DNA of 64,000 nucleotides from Psychrobacter okhotskensis (GTDB lineage Bacteria > Pseudomonadota > Gammaproteobacteria > Pseudomonadales > Moraxellaceae): NCBI RefSeq assembly GCF_013248965.1, contig NZ_JABRVQ010000019.1, positions 1-64,000 of the forward strand, read 5' to 3'. Positions 55,939-64,000 of this stretch are shown here, in pieces. The position numbers and the translations under genes were made by a program. A model generated the notes under the pieces. That model saw nothing but the letters and a program-made list of their open reading frames with translations, was not told where the DNA came from and did no database searches. How positions within the stretch are numbered: position 1 is the stretch's first letter; every line of letters starts with the position of its first letter.

Positions 55939-56007
55939 GCAACTGCCTTTTAACTACTAAGTTTGTAAAGGTTAAGTTTTTAGGTGCCAAATACTGCATA
56001 TTGAAGA

Positions 56008-56048
56008 CAAAAATGGGGTTGTTATCGACACGATACGACCCCATTTTT
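56008..56048 (+). terminator. Hairpin terminator between ybaB and recR
   Basis: An AAAATGGGGT/ACCCCATTTT stem with a T-run, 72 bases past ybaB. It may attenuate read-through into recR. Confidence 0.7.
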
Positions 56049-56090
56049 ATAGCTACGGTTTATAAATTAAGTTAAATAAAGGAAGTTACT

Positions 56091-56684
56091 TTGCTGACAG
56101 CCAAATTTGATCAACTGGTCAAACAACTGCGCATTTTGCCGGGTGTGGGTCAAAAAAGTGCCCAACGTATGGCGCTGCATCTGCTCACCAAAAAACGTCC
56201 ACAAGGCATGGCACTGGCGCAAGCGCTTGATGAGGCGATGCGTGATATCGTTGAGTGCGAGCGCTGTCACAGTTTTAGTGACGAGGCCGTTTGTCCACTA
56301 TGCCAAGACCCAAGGCGTGATGATGGCCTATTATGCGTGGTCGAAACCGCAGCAGATGTGATGGCTATCGAGCAAACGGCAGGTTATCGTGGTCGCTACT
56401 TTGTTTTAGGCGGTCATTTATCACCGATTGATGGTATTAGCGCTGATGATTTAAATATCGATCAACTGGTCTGGCGGGTTAAGCAAGAGCCTGTTGAGGA
56501 ATTGATCTTGGCAACGGGTACGACTGTCGAAGGGCAGACCACCGCCCACTTTATCAGCGAAGCCGTCGGCCGTCATGTCAATAAAGTGACGCGTTTGGCA
56601 CAAGGTGTCCCGATGGGTGGCGAGCTGGAGTACCTTGATAGTATGACCCTTGGACAAGCGATGCAAAATCGTTCCTTCTTATAG
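56091..56684 (+). CDS. recR: Recombination protein RecR
   Basis: A 197-residue protein with a helix-hairpin-helix near the N-terminus ([18 protein letters not shown]), a zinc finger with Cys56, Cys59, Cys68 and Cys71, and a Toprim domain ([15 protein letters not shown], with VLGGHLSP). It acts with RecF and RecO to load RecA at gaps. The start is TTG with AAAGGAAG upstream. Confidence 0.95.
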   Translation: MLTAKFDQLVKQLRILPGVGQKSAQRMALHLLTKKRPQGMALAQALDEAMRDIVECERCHSFSDEAVCPLCQDPRRDDGLLCVVETAADVMAIEQTAGYRGRYFVLGGHLSPIDGISADDLNIDQLVWRVKQEPVEELILATGTTVEGQTTAHFISEAVGRHVNKVTRLAQGVPMGGELEYLDSMTLGQAMQNRSFL

Positions 56685-56841
56685 TATTTTCTATAGCAAT
56701 TTCATAAGTTCTCTATAAAACCCAAATCTTGCCCATTTTATTTTATGAACTTGTTATAATTGCTTAATTGCTACTATTGTTATCTTTCATTAAGACGCAG
56801 TTTGGCGTTTTATTTTCTCCTATTTATGCAGGTATCTGCCC

Positions 56842-58164
56842 GTGTCCAACAATGCTTCATTAGCTTCAACCGCTTCTACCCAATCAAACCGTGCAGACAA
56901 CACTGCTGCTACTGACGATGCATCAAAGCAATCAATTAATACTGATATAGCGTCAACAGCTGTGCCGCCTGAACCAGATATCGATGCATTATTGGATATT
57001 GCGGATGAAGTTGCCATCACGTGGGTGCGTGAGCAAGATGGTTTGGCTGAAGTCATCGATGCATTGGCGACTTGCGGGCGAGTGGCGTTAGATACCGAGT
57101 TTATCAAGCGCGATACTTATTATCCACGCTTGGCATTGGTACAGCTAAATACCGGCAATCATGTATATTTATTGGATGCGCCGCAATTGCAGTTGGCTGA
57201 TTTTTGGCAAGCGCTTAGCGAAGTTGACGTAGCGATTTGGCATGCTTGTGGTGAAGATTTGGGGATTTTTTATCTGTTGTCTGGTTGCCCGCCATTGACC
57301 AATATCTTTGATACCCAAATTGCCCTGTCATATTTAACTGGCCAATTGCAAATGGGCTATCAGCAGGCGCTTGATGATCAGTTAGATATGCACATCGATA
57401 AAGAACAAAGTCAGTCGGACTGGCTACAGCGTCCGCTCTCAGATGAGCAAGAGCAATATGCGATTGATGACGTACGCTTCTTGCCAGCGCTTTATTTGAG
57501 CCTCGAATACGAGCTAAAAAAGCAAGGACTGTTTGAATATGTCTGGGCGGATTGTCAGCTTTATGCCAGCGATTTGTACGACGCTCAGCATGTTGAGGAC
57601 GAAGCGATGTACTTAACGATGGCTGATTATCGCTATAACTCGCAGCAAATGGCGATATTAAAAGCGGTGGCGACTTGGCGAGAAGAGCTGGCGCGTTCGA
57701 CCAATCAGCCGCGCACTTTTGTGATTAAGAAACAAGCCGTACGCGAGATTATCACTGAAAAGCCAACCAGCATGCGCGAGTTGGCGCATAAAACCACGAT
57801 GCACCGTAGCATGTTGCGACTGTATGGCGAAGAGTTGCTTAAAGTAATAAAAGAGGCAAAAAATCTGCATCCTGCTGAATATCCAGACTGTCTATTGCCG
57901 CCTTATCGCTCAAAAAATAAAGTGCTGTCAAAGGCTGTGCAACAAGCGATCGATGAGCAAGCAGAAGCTATTGGCGTGCCTGCTAATGTATTAATGCGTA
58001 AAAAATGGCTGGGGCAGCTGTATGAAGTGATTGCATTTGATAAAGATTTAAGCAAGCTACCAGAAGGCTTAAAAGGCTGGCGCAATGAGTGGGTGACGCA
58101 AACCTTGATACCAGTAATTGAGAAGCACAAAACTGAATTACAGCAAGGCATGGGTGTTAAGTAA
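56842..58164 (+). CDS. rnd: Ribonuclease D
   Basis: A 440-residue DEDD 3'-5' exoribonuclease. Asp84 and Glu86 lie in ALDTEFIKRDTYYPRL, the second motif aspartate is in CGEDLGIF, and YAIDDVRFL supplies the Tyr and last Asp. Two HRDC-type regions follow (about 265-345 and 360-430). It trims tRNA and other RNA 3' ends. The GTG start gives a low-complexity N-terminal extension of about 50 residues, so the true start may lie elsewhere. A TATAAT at 56755 could be the -10 of its promoter. Confidence 0.92.
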   Translation: MSNNASLASTASTQSNRADNTAATDDASKQSINTDIASTAVPPEPDIDALLDIADEVAITWVREQDGLAEVIDALATCGRVALDTEFIKRDTYYPRLALVQLNTGNHVYLLDAPQLQLADFWQALSEVDVAIWHACGEDLGIFYLLSGCPPLTNIFDTQIALSYLTGQLQMGYQQALDDQLDMHIDKEQSQSDWLQRPLSDEQEQYAIDDVRFLPALYLSLEYELKKQGLFEYVWADCQLYASDLYDAQHVEDEAMYLTMADYRYNSQQMAILKAVATWREELARSTNQPRTFVIKKQAVREIITEKPTSMRELAHKTTMHRSMLRLYGEELLKVIKEAKNLHPAEYPDCLLPPYRSKNKVLSKAVQQAIDEQAEAIGVPANVLMRKKWLGQLYEVIAFDKDLSKLPEGLKGWRNEWVTQTLIPVIEKHKTELQQGMGVK

Positions 58165-58187
58165 AGCGATTGTTGTTAACCAATAGA

Positions 58188-58760
58188 TTATTCGACCGTA
58201 GCCAGTCGTTGTGCGATGTCCATATCTTTAATTTGACAAGCATACTGTGAACTATAATAATTTAACATATCATCATTGATGGCAACAGCTGGTAACGGAT
58301 CGTCGTATGTATTCATAAATCGTGTTTTGCCATCAACTTGAGTATAAATTGTATTTAAACGTTGATAAGTACTATTCGAACAATCTACTAAGAAGTGACT
58401 AATAATAGTCTCTAAAGGTTTGTCAAAATCCAATAGTATTTGATCGTTGATGTCGTCACTTACTTCAAATCCGTTTAGCATAACTATCTTTTCCCAATAA
58501 TCTACTTTATCAGAGTCTTGATTTTCCATATTTACATTGACTAAATCAGTATACACTTCTACTTGCTCGTTACTAACAACAAAACTCCAAAAAGGGTCTA
58601 AAGGTGGCTCATTTAACTTTATGACTTTGGACTTGTCGCTAAAATATGAGTAGACACCAAATAAGCCAGAGCAGAGTATTATAACAATTAATATTTTAAG
58701 ATTATTTGGTTTAGTCTCTAAATAACTATATTTATTTGGATCAAATTCATTATTGCTCAT
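58188..58760 (-). CDS. Hypothetical membrane-anchored protein
   Basis: A 190-residue protein with one N-terminal membrane helix (about 19-40, LKILIVIILCSGLFGVYSYF). A predicted periplasmic domain with two well-separated cysteines (in LVDCSNST and YACQIKD) follows, perhaps forming one disulfide. I do not recognise the family. Codon use is more AT-rich than neighbouring housekeeping genes. It is convergent with rnd 23 bases away. Confidence 0.6.
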   Translation of the reverse strand: MSNNEFDPNKYSYLETKPNNLKILIVIILCSGLFGVYSYFSDKSKVIKLNEPPLDPFWSFVVSNEQVEVYTDLVNVNMENQDSDKVDYWEKIVMLNGFEVSDDINDQILLDFDKPLETIISHFLVDCSNSTYQRLNTIYTQVDGKTRFMNTYDDPLPAVAINDDMLNYYSSQYACQIKDMDIAQRLATVE

Positions 58761-58809
58761 TAGTTTATACTCAATTTAAATCTAACTTGTTATCTGGTTT
58801 TTTTCCAAT

Positions 58810-59514
58810 CTAACGCTCAAACTTCCCATGCTCTAGAAAGTAAAAGGCTTGTTTAGCGACTTCTTTGTTAACTAACATGCCGGTATGTGAGACTGGCATG
58901 ACGATATGATCGACTGCTGCCTCCATTTTGGTTTCTTCTACATACACTGTGCCATCGTGGTCAAGTTGCTGCTTCAGTGGTGGCACATCTGCTTTACGCA
59001 GTTTGCGGTTATGATGATGCAAAAATAACTGTCCCAAACCATACGGGCGATTCCCTGCAATCACACCAAGCTCAATGTGTTTTGGTAAAGGTGCGACGGT
59101 TCCATCTAATGCATCGATATATGAGCGTCCCACCACAGCTGGGATCAAGCGCCAAATATAATCCGCACAAATGCTACCCATATGCGGCGTGCCTAGTGTG
59201 ACGCAGCGTCCAATTTGCCATTGCGGATACGCAGTGACAAAATCTCGAATAATTAAACCGCCCAAACTATGACCGACCAAATCGATTGGCTGGTCTGGAT
59301 GATGATGGTTTTCTAGCCAGTCATTTAATCGGGCACTATTGGTTTTGATGCCGTCACGCATACTGCGATAGCCATATTGATAGGTATCAAACCCTGCTAT
59401 TTGCAAGCGTTTAGCCAATGGACGCATAACAAATGCGGCTTGATGTAAGCCATGAATCAGAATGACGCGGCTTTTTTGTCTCGAAGCTTTTTGTCTCGAA
59501 GCTTTTTGTTGCAT
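58810..59514 (-). CDS. Alpha/beta hydrolase, lipase-like
   Basis: A 234-residue hydrolase. The nucleophile elbow is GHSLGG near residue 82 and HGLHQ lies at about 20-24. The likely base histidine is in PVSHTGML near the end. I chose ATG 59514, with GGAC upstream; an in-frame TTG at 59526 is possible. The N-terminus has an exact 15-base tandem duplication (59476-59505), giving KASRQKASRQK. There is no signal peptide. The substrate is unknown. Confidence 0.78.
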   Translation of the reverse strand: MQQKASRQKASRQKSRVILIHGLHQAAFVMRPLAKRLQIAGFDTYQYGYRSMRDGIKTNSARLNDWLENHHHPDQPIDLVGHSLGGLIIRDFVTAYPQWQIGRCVTLGTPHMGSICADYIWRLIPAVVGRSYIDALDGTVAPLPKHIELGVIAGNRPYGLGQLFLHHHNRKLRKADVPPLKQQLDHDGTVYVEETKMEAAVDHIVMPVSHTGMLVNKEVAKQAFYFLEHGKFER

Positions 59515-59618
59515 AAAAATGTCCAAATCAGTAATATCATAAGATTTATTATCGACGCTTGTTTATTAAAATAAGCGGACAGACAGATTCTTTTATATTA
59601 ACTCTTTAGGGGTAAAGG

Positions 59619-60095
59619 TTGTCAAATTATCTAGAGTGTTTTTTCTTAATATCCGCGGTTCTATCACTATCAGGATGCGTTAGTCAAGAGTTAGAAAAGC
59701 CTGTGTCTGTTCTGGCAAGCGTACCAATAGTAAGTCAACCGTTAGTAGTTGAGCCACCTCTACAAATTGCTACTTGGTCACCAACTAAATATAACGGTCG
59801 GTTTACAGCTATGGTATCTGGATATTTAACAGTTGTTAATAACTGTCTTGCTTTGACTAGGGATAGTGAAGAGCTAACGACGAAAGACAATACATATTTA
59901 TTGGTATTAGCGGATGATTCATTTTCGTGGGATGTAGATAAAAAGATTCTGTTGTTTGAAGGAAAACCCTATAAGATTGGCGATGAGCTTTATCTTGGCG
60001 GCGGGGCATTTACTTATCCTAATGCTAACATTACAGATCAGGTAAAAGTGAGCTGGATAGAATGTGGTTTAGATAAAGGTTGGTTGGGTGGTTAG
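59619..60095 (+). CDS. Hypothetical lipoprotein
   Basis: A 158-residue protein with a lipoprotein signal: a short hydrophobic stretch ending in lipobox LSGC, then a Pro/Val-rich tether and a beta-rich domain of about 90 residues. The start is TTG with AGGGG upstream. Near the end it has NITDQVKVSWIECGLDKGW. I do not recognise the family. It stands alone, convergent with gcvP. Confidence 0.6.
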   Translation: MSNYLECFFLISAVLSLSGCVSQELEKPVSVLASVPIVSQPLVVEPPLQIATWSPTKYNGRFTAMVSGYLTVVNNCLALTRDSEELTTKDNTYLLVLADDSFSWDVDKKILLFEGKPYKIGDELYLGGGAFTYPNANITDQVKVSWIECGLDKGWLGG

Positions 60096-60138
60096 GCCTA
60101 AGCAACAGCGAAAAACGTTGACAATCTATATGCAAAAT

Positions 60139-60180
60139 AAAAACCTCCAAATCAGCTACTGACTTGGAGGTTTATTTTTA
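60139..60180. terminator. Bidirectional terminator between the lipoprotein gene and gcvP
   Basis: An AAACCTCCAA-TCAG/CTGA-TTGGAGGTTT stem followed by T-rich sequence on the plus strand and A/T-rich sequence on the other. It lies between convergent genes. Confidence 0.8.
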
Positions 60181-60207
60181 TATCAATTATTCATACTTGT
60201 TTGAAAA

Positions 60208-63105
60208 CTACATATAGTTTTCAATACTTGGGCAAGAACACATCAGATTCTTATCGCCATAAGCATCATCAATGCGAGCCACACTCGGCCAGAACTTATG
60301 AGCACGTACATAAGGCAATGGGAATGCGGCAACATCGCGGCTGTAGGGATGCGTCCACTCGCTATTGGTGACCATAGCGGCAGTATGCGGTGCATTGACC
60401 AATGGATTGTCTTCTAGCGTCCAATTGTCTTCGCCTGCTTTGGCTTTCATCGCTTCAGCTTTGATAGATTTTAGCGCACTGATAAAACGATCTAACTCTT
60501 CTTTAGATTCAGATTCAGTTGGCTCAATCATCAGAGTGCCAGCCACTGGGAAGCTCATGGTTGGTGAATGGAAACCATAATCCATCAAGCGCTTGGCAAT
60601 ATCGCTTTCGCTGATGCCAGTTTCTTCCTTTAGCGGACGAATATCGATAATACATTCGTGCGCGACGCGACCATTTTTGCCAGCATATAACACAGGGTAA
60701 TGATCTTTTAATTGCGCGGCAACATAATTAGCATTCAATAGCGCAAGCTCAGTGGCTTTAAGCAGACCATCACGGCCCATCATGGCAATATACATCCATG
60801 AAATTGGTAAAATGCTGGCTGAGCCATAAGGCGCTGCCGATACGGCAGAACAGTCTTTTTGGGCATTATGTACAGGGCTTAGCGTATGGTTGGCCATAAA
60901 TGGTGCTAAATGTGCCTTCATACCGATAGGGCCCATACCAGGACCACCGCCGCCATGTGGGATACAGAAGGTTTTATGCAAGTTCATATGTAGGACGTCT
61001 GCACCGACATCCGCAGGCTGCATCATGCCGACCTGCGCATTCATATTGGCACCATCCATATAGACTTGGCCGCCATGCTTATGAATCAAATCACAAATAT
61101 GACGGATGCCTTCTTCGAACACACCATGCGTCGACGGGTAAGTAATCATCAATGCACCTAGATTGGCGCTATGCTCTTCACATTTAGCGGTCAAATCTTC
61201 GATATCAACGTTGCCATTTTCATCCGTTTTGACCACGACGACTTGCATGCCCATCATCATGGCAGTCGCAGGGTTGGTACCGTGCGCTGACATTGGAATG
61301 AGACAGACATCACGATTGGTCTCGCCCAATGATTCATGATAGCGGCGAATCGCCAGTAGGCCAGCATACTCACCTGACGCACCAGAGTTTGGCTGCATAG
61401 ACACATCATCAAAACCAGTAATGGCTTTGAGTTGGTCTTGTAGGCTATCAATCATGTCAATGTAGCCGGTGACTTGATCGCGCGGTGCAAATGGATGCAC
61501 ATTGGCAAATTCAGGCCACGTAATCGGTAGCATCTCACTGGTTGCGTTCAGTTTCATGGTACAGCTACCGAGTGAAATCATACTGCGGTTCATCGCCAAA
61601 TCTTTGTCTTCGAGCGATTTTAAGTAGCGCAGCATCTCATGCTCGGTATGATGCGTGTTAAATACCGGATGGGTTAAGATGTCGTCGGTACGTAAATGTG
61701 CACTATCAAGTGACAGGCTAACAGCCTCAGGCAAATCATGCGACTTACTCACGAACAGTTGGGTTAACACCGTAAAGTCTTGCTGATCACTGGTTTCACT
61801 AAAGGCGACACCCAGTTTGTTATCATCGAGACGCCATAAGTTATAACCAACATTGTCCGCATTTTCAAAGATTTGCGTCGCCAGTTTTTCTGAACCGCAA
61901 TCGATAACGACGGTATCAAAGAACTGATCATGTACCACGCTTAAGTTGCTGTCATTAGCTTCTCTAATGACATTGGCGAAGGCTGTGGCAAAAGCATGGA
62001 TACGTGTGGCGATACGCTTCACGCCACCTGGACCATGATAAACTGCGTACATACCTGCTAGGTTCGCCAGCAATACTTGCGAGGTACAGATGTTTGAGTT
62101 GGCTTTTTCGCGGCGGATATGCTGTTCACGAGTTTGTAATGCCATACGTAATGCCGTATTGCCTTGCGAATCTTTTGAGACGCCAATGATACGGCCAGGT
62201 GCTGAGCGCTTGGCTTTATCAGAGAACGCAAAATAAGCGGCATGTGGACCACCAAAGCCCATGGGAATACCAAAGCGCTGAGTGCTGCCTAACGCTACGT
62301 CTGCGCCCATATCGGCTGGTGATTTTAGTAATACTAAGCTCATGATGTCACTGACGACGCTGATGTAGGTTTTGTTTTTCCTCACCGCAGCGATGACGTC
62401 AGTTAGGTCTTTTACATCGCCCTCAACACCGACGTATTGGAATAATGCCCCAAAATAATCACCTGATTTGGCGGTTTCAAAATCACCAACGACCACTTCC
62501 CAACCAAAATACTTGGCACGAGTATTGATGACATCTAAGGTTTGTGGATAAATGCGGTCATCAACAAAAAACTGATTTGATTTGCTTTTGCTCACCCGCT
62601 TTGACATGGCCATGGCTTCAGCAGCAGCAGTGGCTTCGTCAAGTAACGATGCCCCAGCCATTTCTAGACCAGTCAAATCGATACAAACTTGCTGGAAGTT
62701 AAGTAAGGCTTCTAGACGACCTTGAGCAATTTCAGCTTGATAAGGGGTGTAAGCGGTATACCAACCTGGATTTTCAAGCACATTACGCTGAATAACCGCA
62801 GGCATACGTACAGGTGAATAGCCTTGACCGATGTAGCTTTTATTAACGGTGATATTATCTGCCATGGCGCGCAATTTAGCCAACGCGGCGTGCTCACTCA
62901 TCGCCAGTGGCAAGTCTAAGTCTTTGTGCAAGCGTACGGGCTCAGGCACCGTATCATTGATAAAGCTCGCCATGTCTTTATAACCAATTGTACTGAGCAG
63001 ATCAGCTTGTTTGGTCTCATTTGAGCCTAAATGACGATAGACAAATTCAGCTTCGTTAAATAAACCTTGAAAGGTATCAAACGTCGGGTTTTGAGAGATA
63101 GTCAT
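60208..63105 (-). CDS. gcvP: Glycine dehydrogenase (aminomethyl-transferring), P protein
   Basis: A 965-residue single-chain P protein (fused alpha and beta halves). The C-terminal half carries PLP-binding Lys711 in [11 protein letters not shown], followed by [11 protein letters not shown]. The N-terminal half has [26 protein letters not shown] and [15 protein letters not shown] between halves. It decarboxylates glycine and passes the aminomethyl group to GcvH. GcvT and GcvH are not in the window, and no glycine riboswitch is visible in the 60-base upstream gap. ATG follows AAGGAC. Confidence 0.95.
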   Translation of the reverse strand: MTISQNPTFDTFQGLFNEAEFVYRHLGSNETKQADLLSTIGYKDMASFINDTVPEPVRLHKDLDLPLAMSEHAALAKLRAMADNITVNKSYIGQGYSPVRMPAVIQRNVLENPGWYTAYTPYQAEIAQGRLEALLNFQQVCIDLTGLEMAGASLLDEATAAAEAMAMSKRVSKSKSNQFFVDDRIYPQTLDVINTRAKYFGWEVVVGDFETAKSGDYFGALFQYVGVEGDVKDLTDVIAAVRKNKTYISVVSDIMSLVLLKSPADMGADVALGSTQRFGIPMGFGGPHAAYFAFSDKAKRSAPGRIIGVSKDSQGNTALRMALQTREQHIRREKANSNICTSQVLLANLAGMYAVYHGPGGVKRIATRIHAFATAFANVIREANDSNLSVVHDQFFDTVVIDCGSEKLATQIFENADNVGYNLWRLDDNKLGVAFSETSDQQDFTVLTQLFVSKSHDLPEAVSLSLDSAHLRTDDILTHPVFNTHHTEHEMLRYLKSLEDKDLAMNRSMISLGSCTMKLNATSEMLPITWPEFANVHPFAPRDQVTGYIDMIDSLQDQLKAITGFDDVSMQPNSGASGEYAGLLAIRRYHESLGETNRDVCLIPMSAHGTNPATAMMMGMQVVVVKTDENGNVDIEDLTAKCEEHSANLGALMITYPSTHGVFEEGIRHICDLIHKHGGQVYMDGANMNAQVGMMQPADVGADVLHMNLHKTFCIPHGGGGPGMGPIGMKAHLAPFMANHTLSPVHNAQKDCSAVSAAPYGSASILPISWMYIAMMGRDGLLKATELALLNANYVAAQLKDHYPVLYAGKNGRVAHECIIDIRPLKEETGISESDIAKRLMDYGFHSPTMSFPVAGTLMIEPTESESKEELDRFISALKSIKAEAMKAKAGEDNWTLEDNPLVNAPHTAAMVTNSEWTHPYSRDVAAFPLPYVRAHKFWPSVARIDDAYGDKNLMCSCPSIENYM

Positions 63106-63167
63106 GACAGTCCTTGGTTAAGGGAGTAATAAAGGGATTGACTTAAATAAAATAACGTTAGGGTTAA

Positions 63168-63926
63168 TTAAACGTAATGGACAAACTGTTCTTGGTCAAA
63201 GCGGAACTGGCTACTGTAAATGCCATTGTCAGCGCGTTCGCCAGCACCAATCATCATAATGATGTGCTGATCATCGCTTAAACCTAACAAGCGCTTCATG
63301 GCAGGCTCATCGAAGCCGCCCATCGGACAGCTATCAAAGCCGTGCGCACGTAGTGCCAGCATTAAGTTTTCAGCAGCCAGTGCCGTATTGTTGGTGGCCC
63401 AGTTTTTGGTGTCTTCAAAAGTATAGTAAGGTGACTTGATCGGCCCTTTTACCCGTCTAAATACTTGAGTAGCACTCCATTTTGCCGCTGACACCACGTT
63501 GGCTGGCCCTCGCAAAAAGTCCATGGCGACGACTTTGGTGTAGTAGTCTTTGACTTTTTTGGGCACTGGCGATTCAGGATATTCACGTAAGATTTGCTGG
63601 GCGTGATCTTGCCAGATATCCGTACGCGCAACGACCGCAATCAAGCGCGCTGCCGTTTTTGCCGCATTTTGATTCATGCAGTTTTTGACCGTACGTTTGC
63701 GCTTATCCGCATCATCGATCACATAAAATTCCCACGGCTGTAGATTGCTCGAATTCGGCGCTAGCATGGCCAAACGCAGACAATCTGCTAACACATCGTC
63801 AGGTATCAGTGTGTCAGTAAAGCGACGCACGGAACGGCGTGACTCGACCACTTCACGAAACGCTTGCAGCTGCGGTGTGTGTTTGGGTGTGGCAATATTG
63901 TCGTTGTTATCAGAGTTGGAAGTCAT
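63168..63926 (-). CDS. Nitroreductase family protein
   Basis: A 252-residue FMN-dependent reductase fold. Family marks are RRSVRRFTDTLIPDDVL near the start, MLAPNSSNLQPWEFYVID (FMN binding) and AAENLMLALRAHGFDSCPMGGFDE near the C-terminus. It probably reduces a quinone or nitro compound with NAD(P)H; the substrate is not known. I chose the ATG at 63926 with GGAT upstream; an ATG at 63938 lies before that site. Confidence 0.85.
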   Translation of the reverse strand: MTSNSDNNDNIATPKHTPQLQAFREVVESRRSVRRFTDTLIPDDVLADCLRLAMLAPNSSNLQPWEFYVIDDADKRKRTVKNCMNQNAAKTAARLIAVVARTDIWQDHAQQILREYPESPVPKKVKDYYTKVVAMDFLRGPANVVSAAKWSATQVFRRVKGPIKSPYYTFEDTKNWATNNTALAAENLMLALRAHGFDSCPMGGFDEPAMKRLLGLSDDQHIIMMIGAGERADNGIYSSQFRFDQEQFVHYV

Positions 63927-64000
63927 ATTAGGATCCATGCTGGGGATTAAGTGATCAACTCGGTCAGTATTGAGTGTGTCTGCTCAATAGCGTCTGACAA

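Noticed and set aside
63106..63167. Glycine riboswitch before gcvP
   Set aside because: The 62-base stretch between 63106 and 63167 is the gap between nitroreductase and gcvP, too short and without paired aptamer features.

Overview
The window looks like chromosome from a gammaproteobacterium of the family Moraxellaceae, most likely Psychrobacter or a close relative. This is inferred from protein style and base composition (AT-rich, GC roughly in the low 40s by eye), from a ccoNOQP operon, a single Lol permease, a PACE efflux pump and genus-style short intergenic repeats. No rRNA, tRNA, CRISPR array or prophage was found.

Layout. Positions 1-437 hold the end of an insertion sequence that has cut into an unknown gene. 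Positions 785-3310 hold a PACE efflux pump, a crotonase and an alpha/beta hydrolase. Positions 3677-18761 hold a large tellurite-resistance (Ter) type island, the most unusual part of the window. From 19288 the content is mostly housekeeping: rlmKL, two peroxiredoxins, an MscS channel, a dihydrolipoamide-dehydrogenase-like flavoprotein, queC and ttcA. The cbb3 oxidase genes (FixH-like, ccoG, ccoPQON on the minus strand) occupy 30115-36236. Then come an SCP2-like protein, the lipoprotein-release ABC pair, comEC, sppA, a CPBP protease, dusA, an MFS carrier, a phospholipase-D-like lipoprotein, metZ, ybaB-recR, rnd, a lipase-like hydrolase, gcvP and a nitroreductase.

The Ter island has two arms that diverge from about 12.2-12.6 kb. 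The left arm (minus strand) reads ATP-grasp ligase, TerD-trypsin fusion protease, NYN nuclease-LOTUS-TerD fusion, PRTase/TRSP protein, HAD phosphatase, StiP/PRTase protein, CitE-like aldolase. The right arm has terA (plus), then terZ, an AIM24 protein, terE, terC and terD (all minus). The ligase, phosphoribosyltransferase, phosphatase and aldolase set matches the module that comparative genomics (Anantharaman, Iyer and Aravind, 2012) predicted to make a nucleoside-like metabolite. The canonical TerD-family proteins here carry the acidic GDNRTGxGDGDDE loop. Two enzymes, a probable RNase and a serine protease, are fused to degenerate TerD-like domains, which suggests that Ter signalling here controls RNA and protein cleavage. 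TerB, TerW and vWA/TerY proteins are not in the window.

Three families of short non-coding repeats are scattered between genes: a 173-bp element with 15-bp inverted ends (five full copies, several decayed), a modular 110 + 140-bp element, and one 283-bp element with perfect 24-bp inverted ends. One 173-bp copy sits in the divergent regulatory region of the Ter island.
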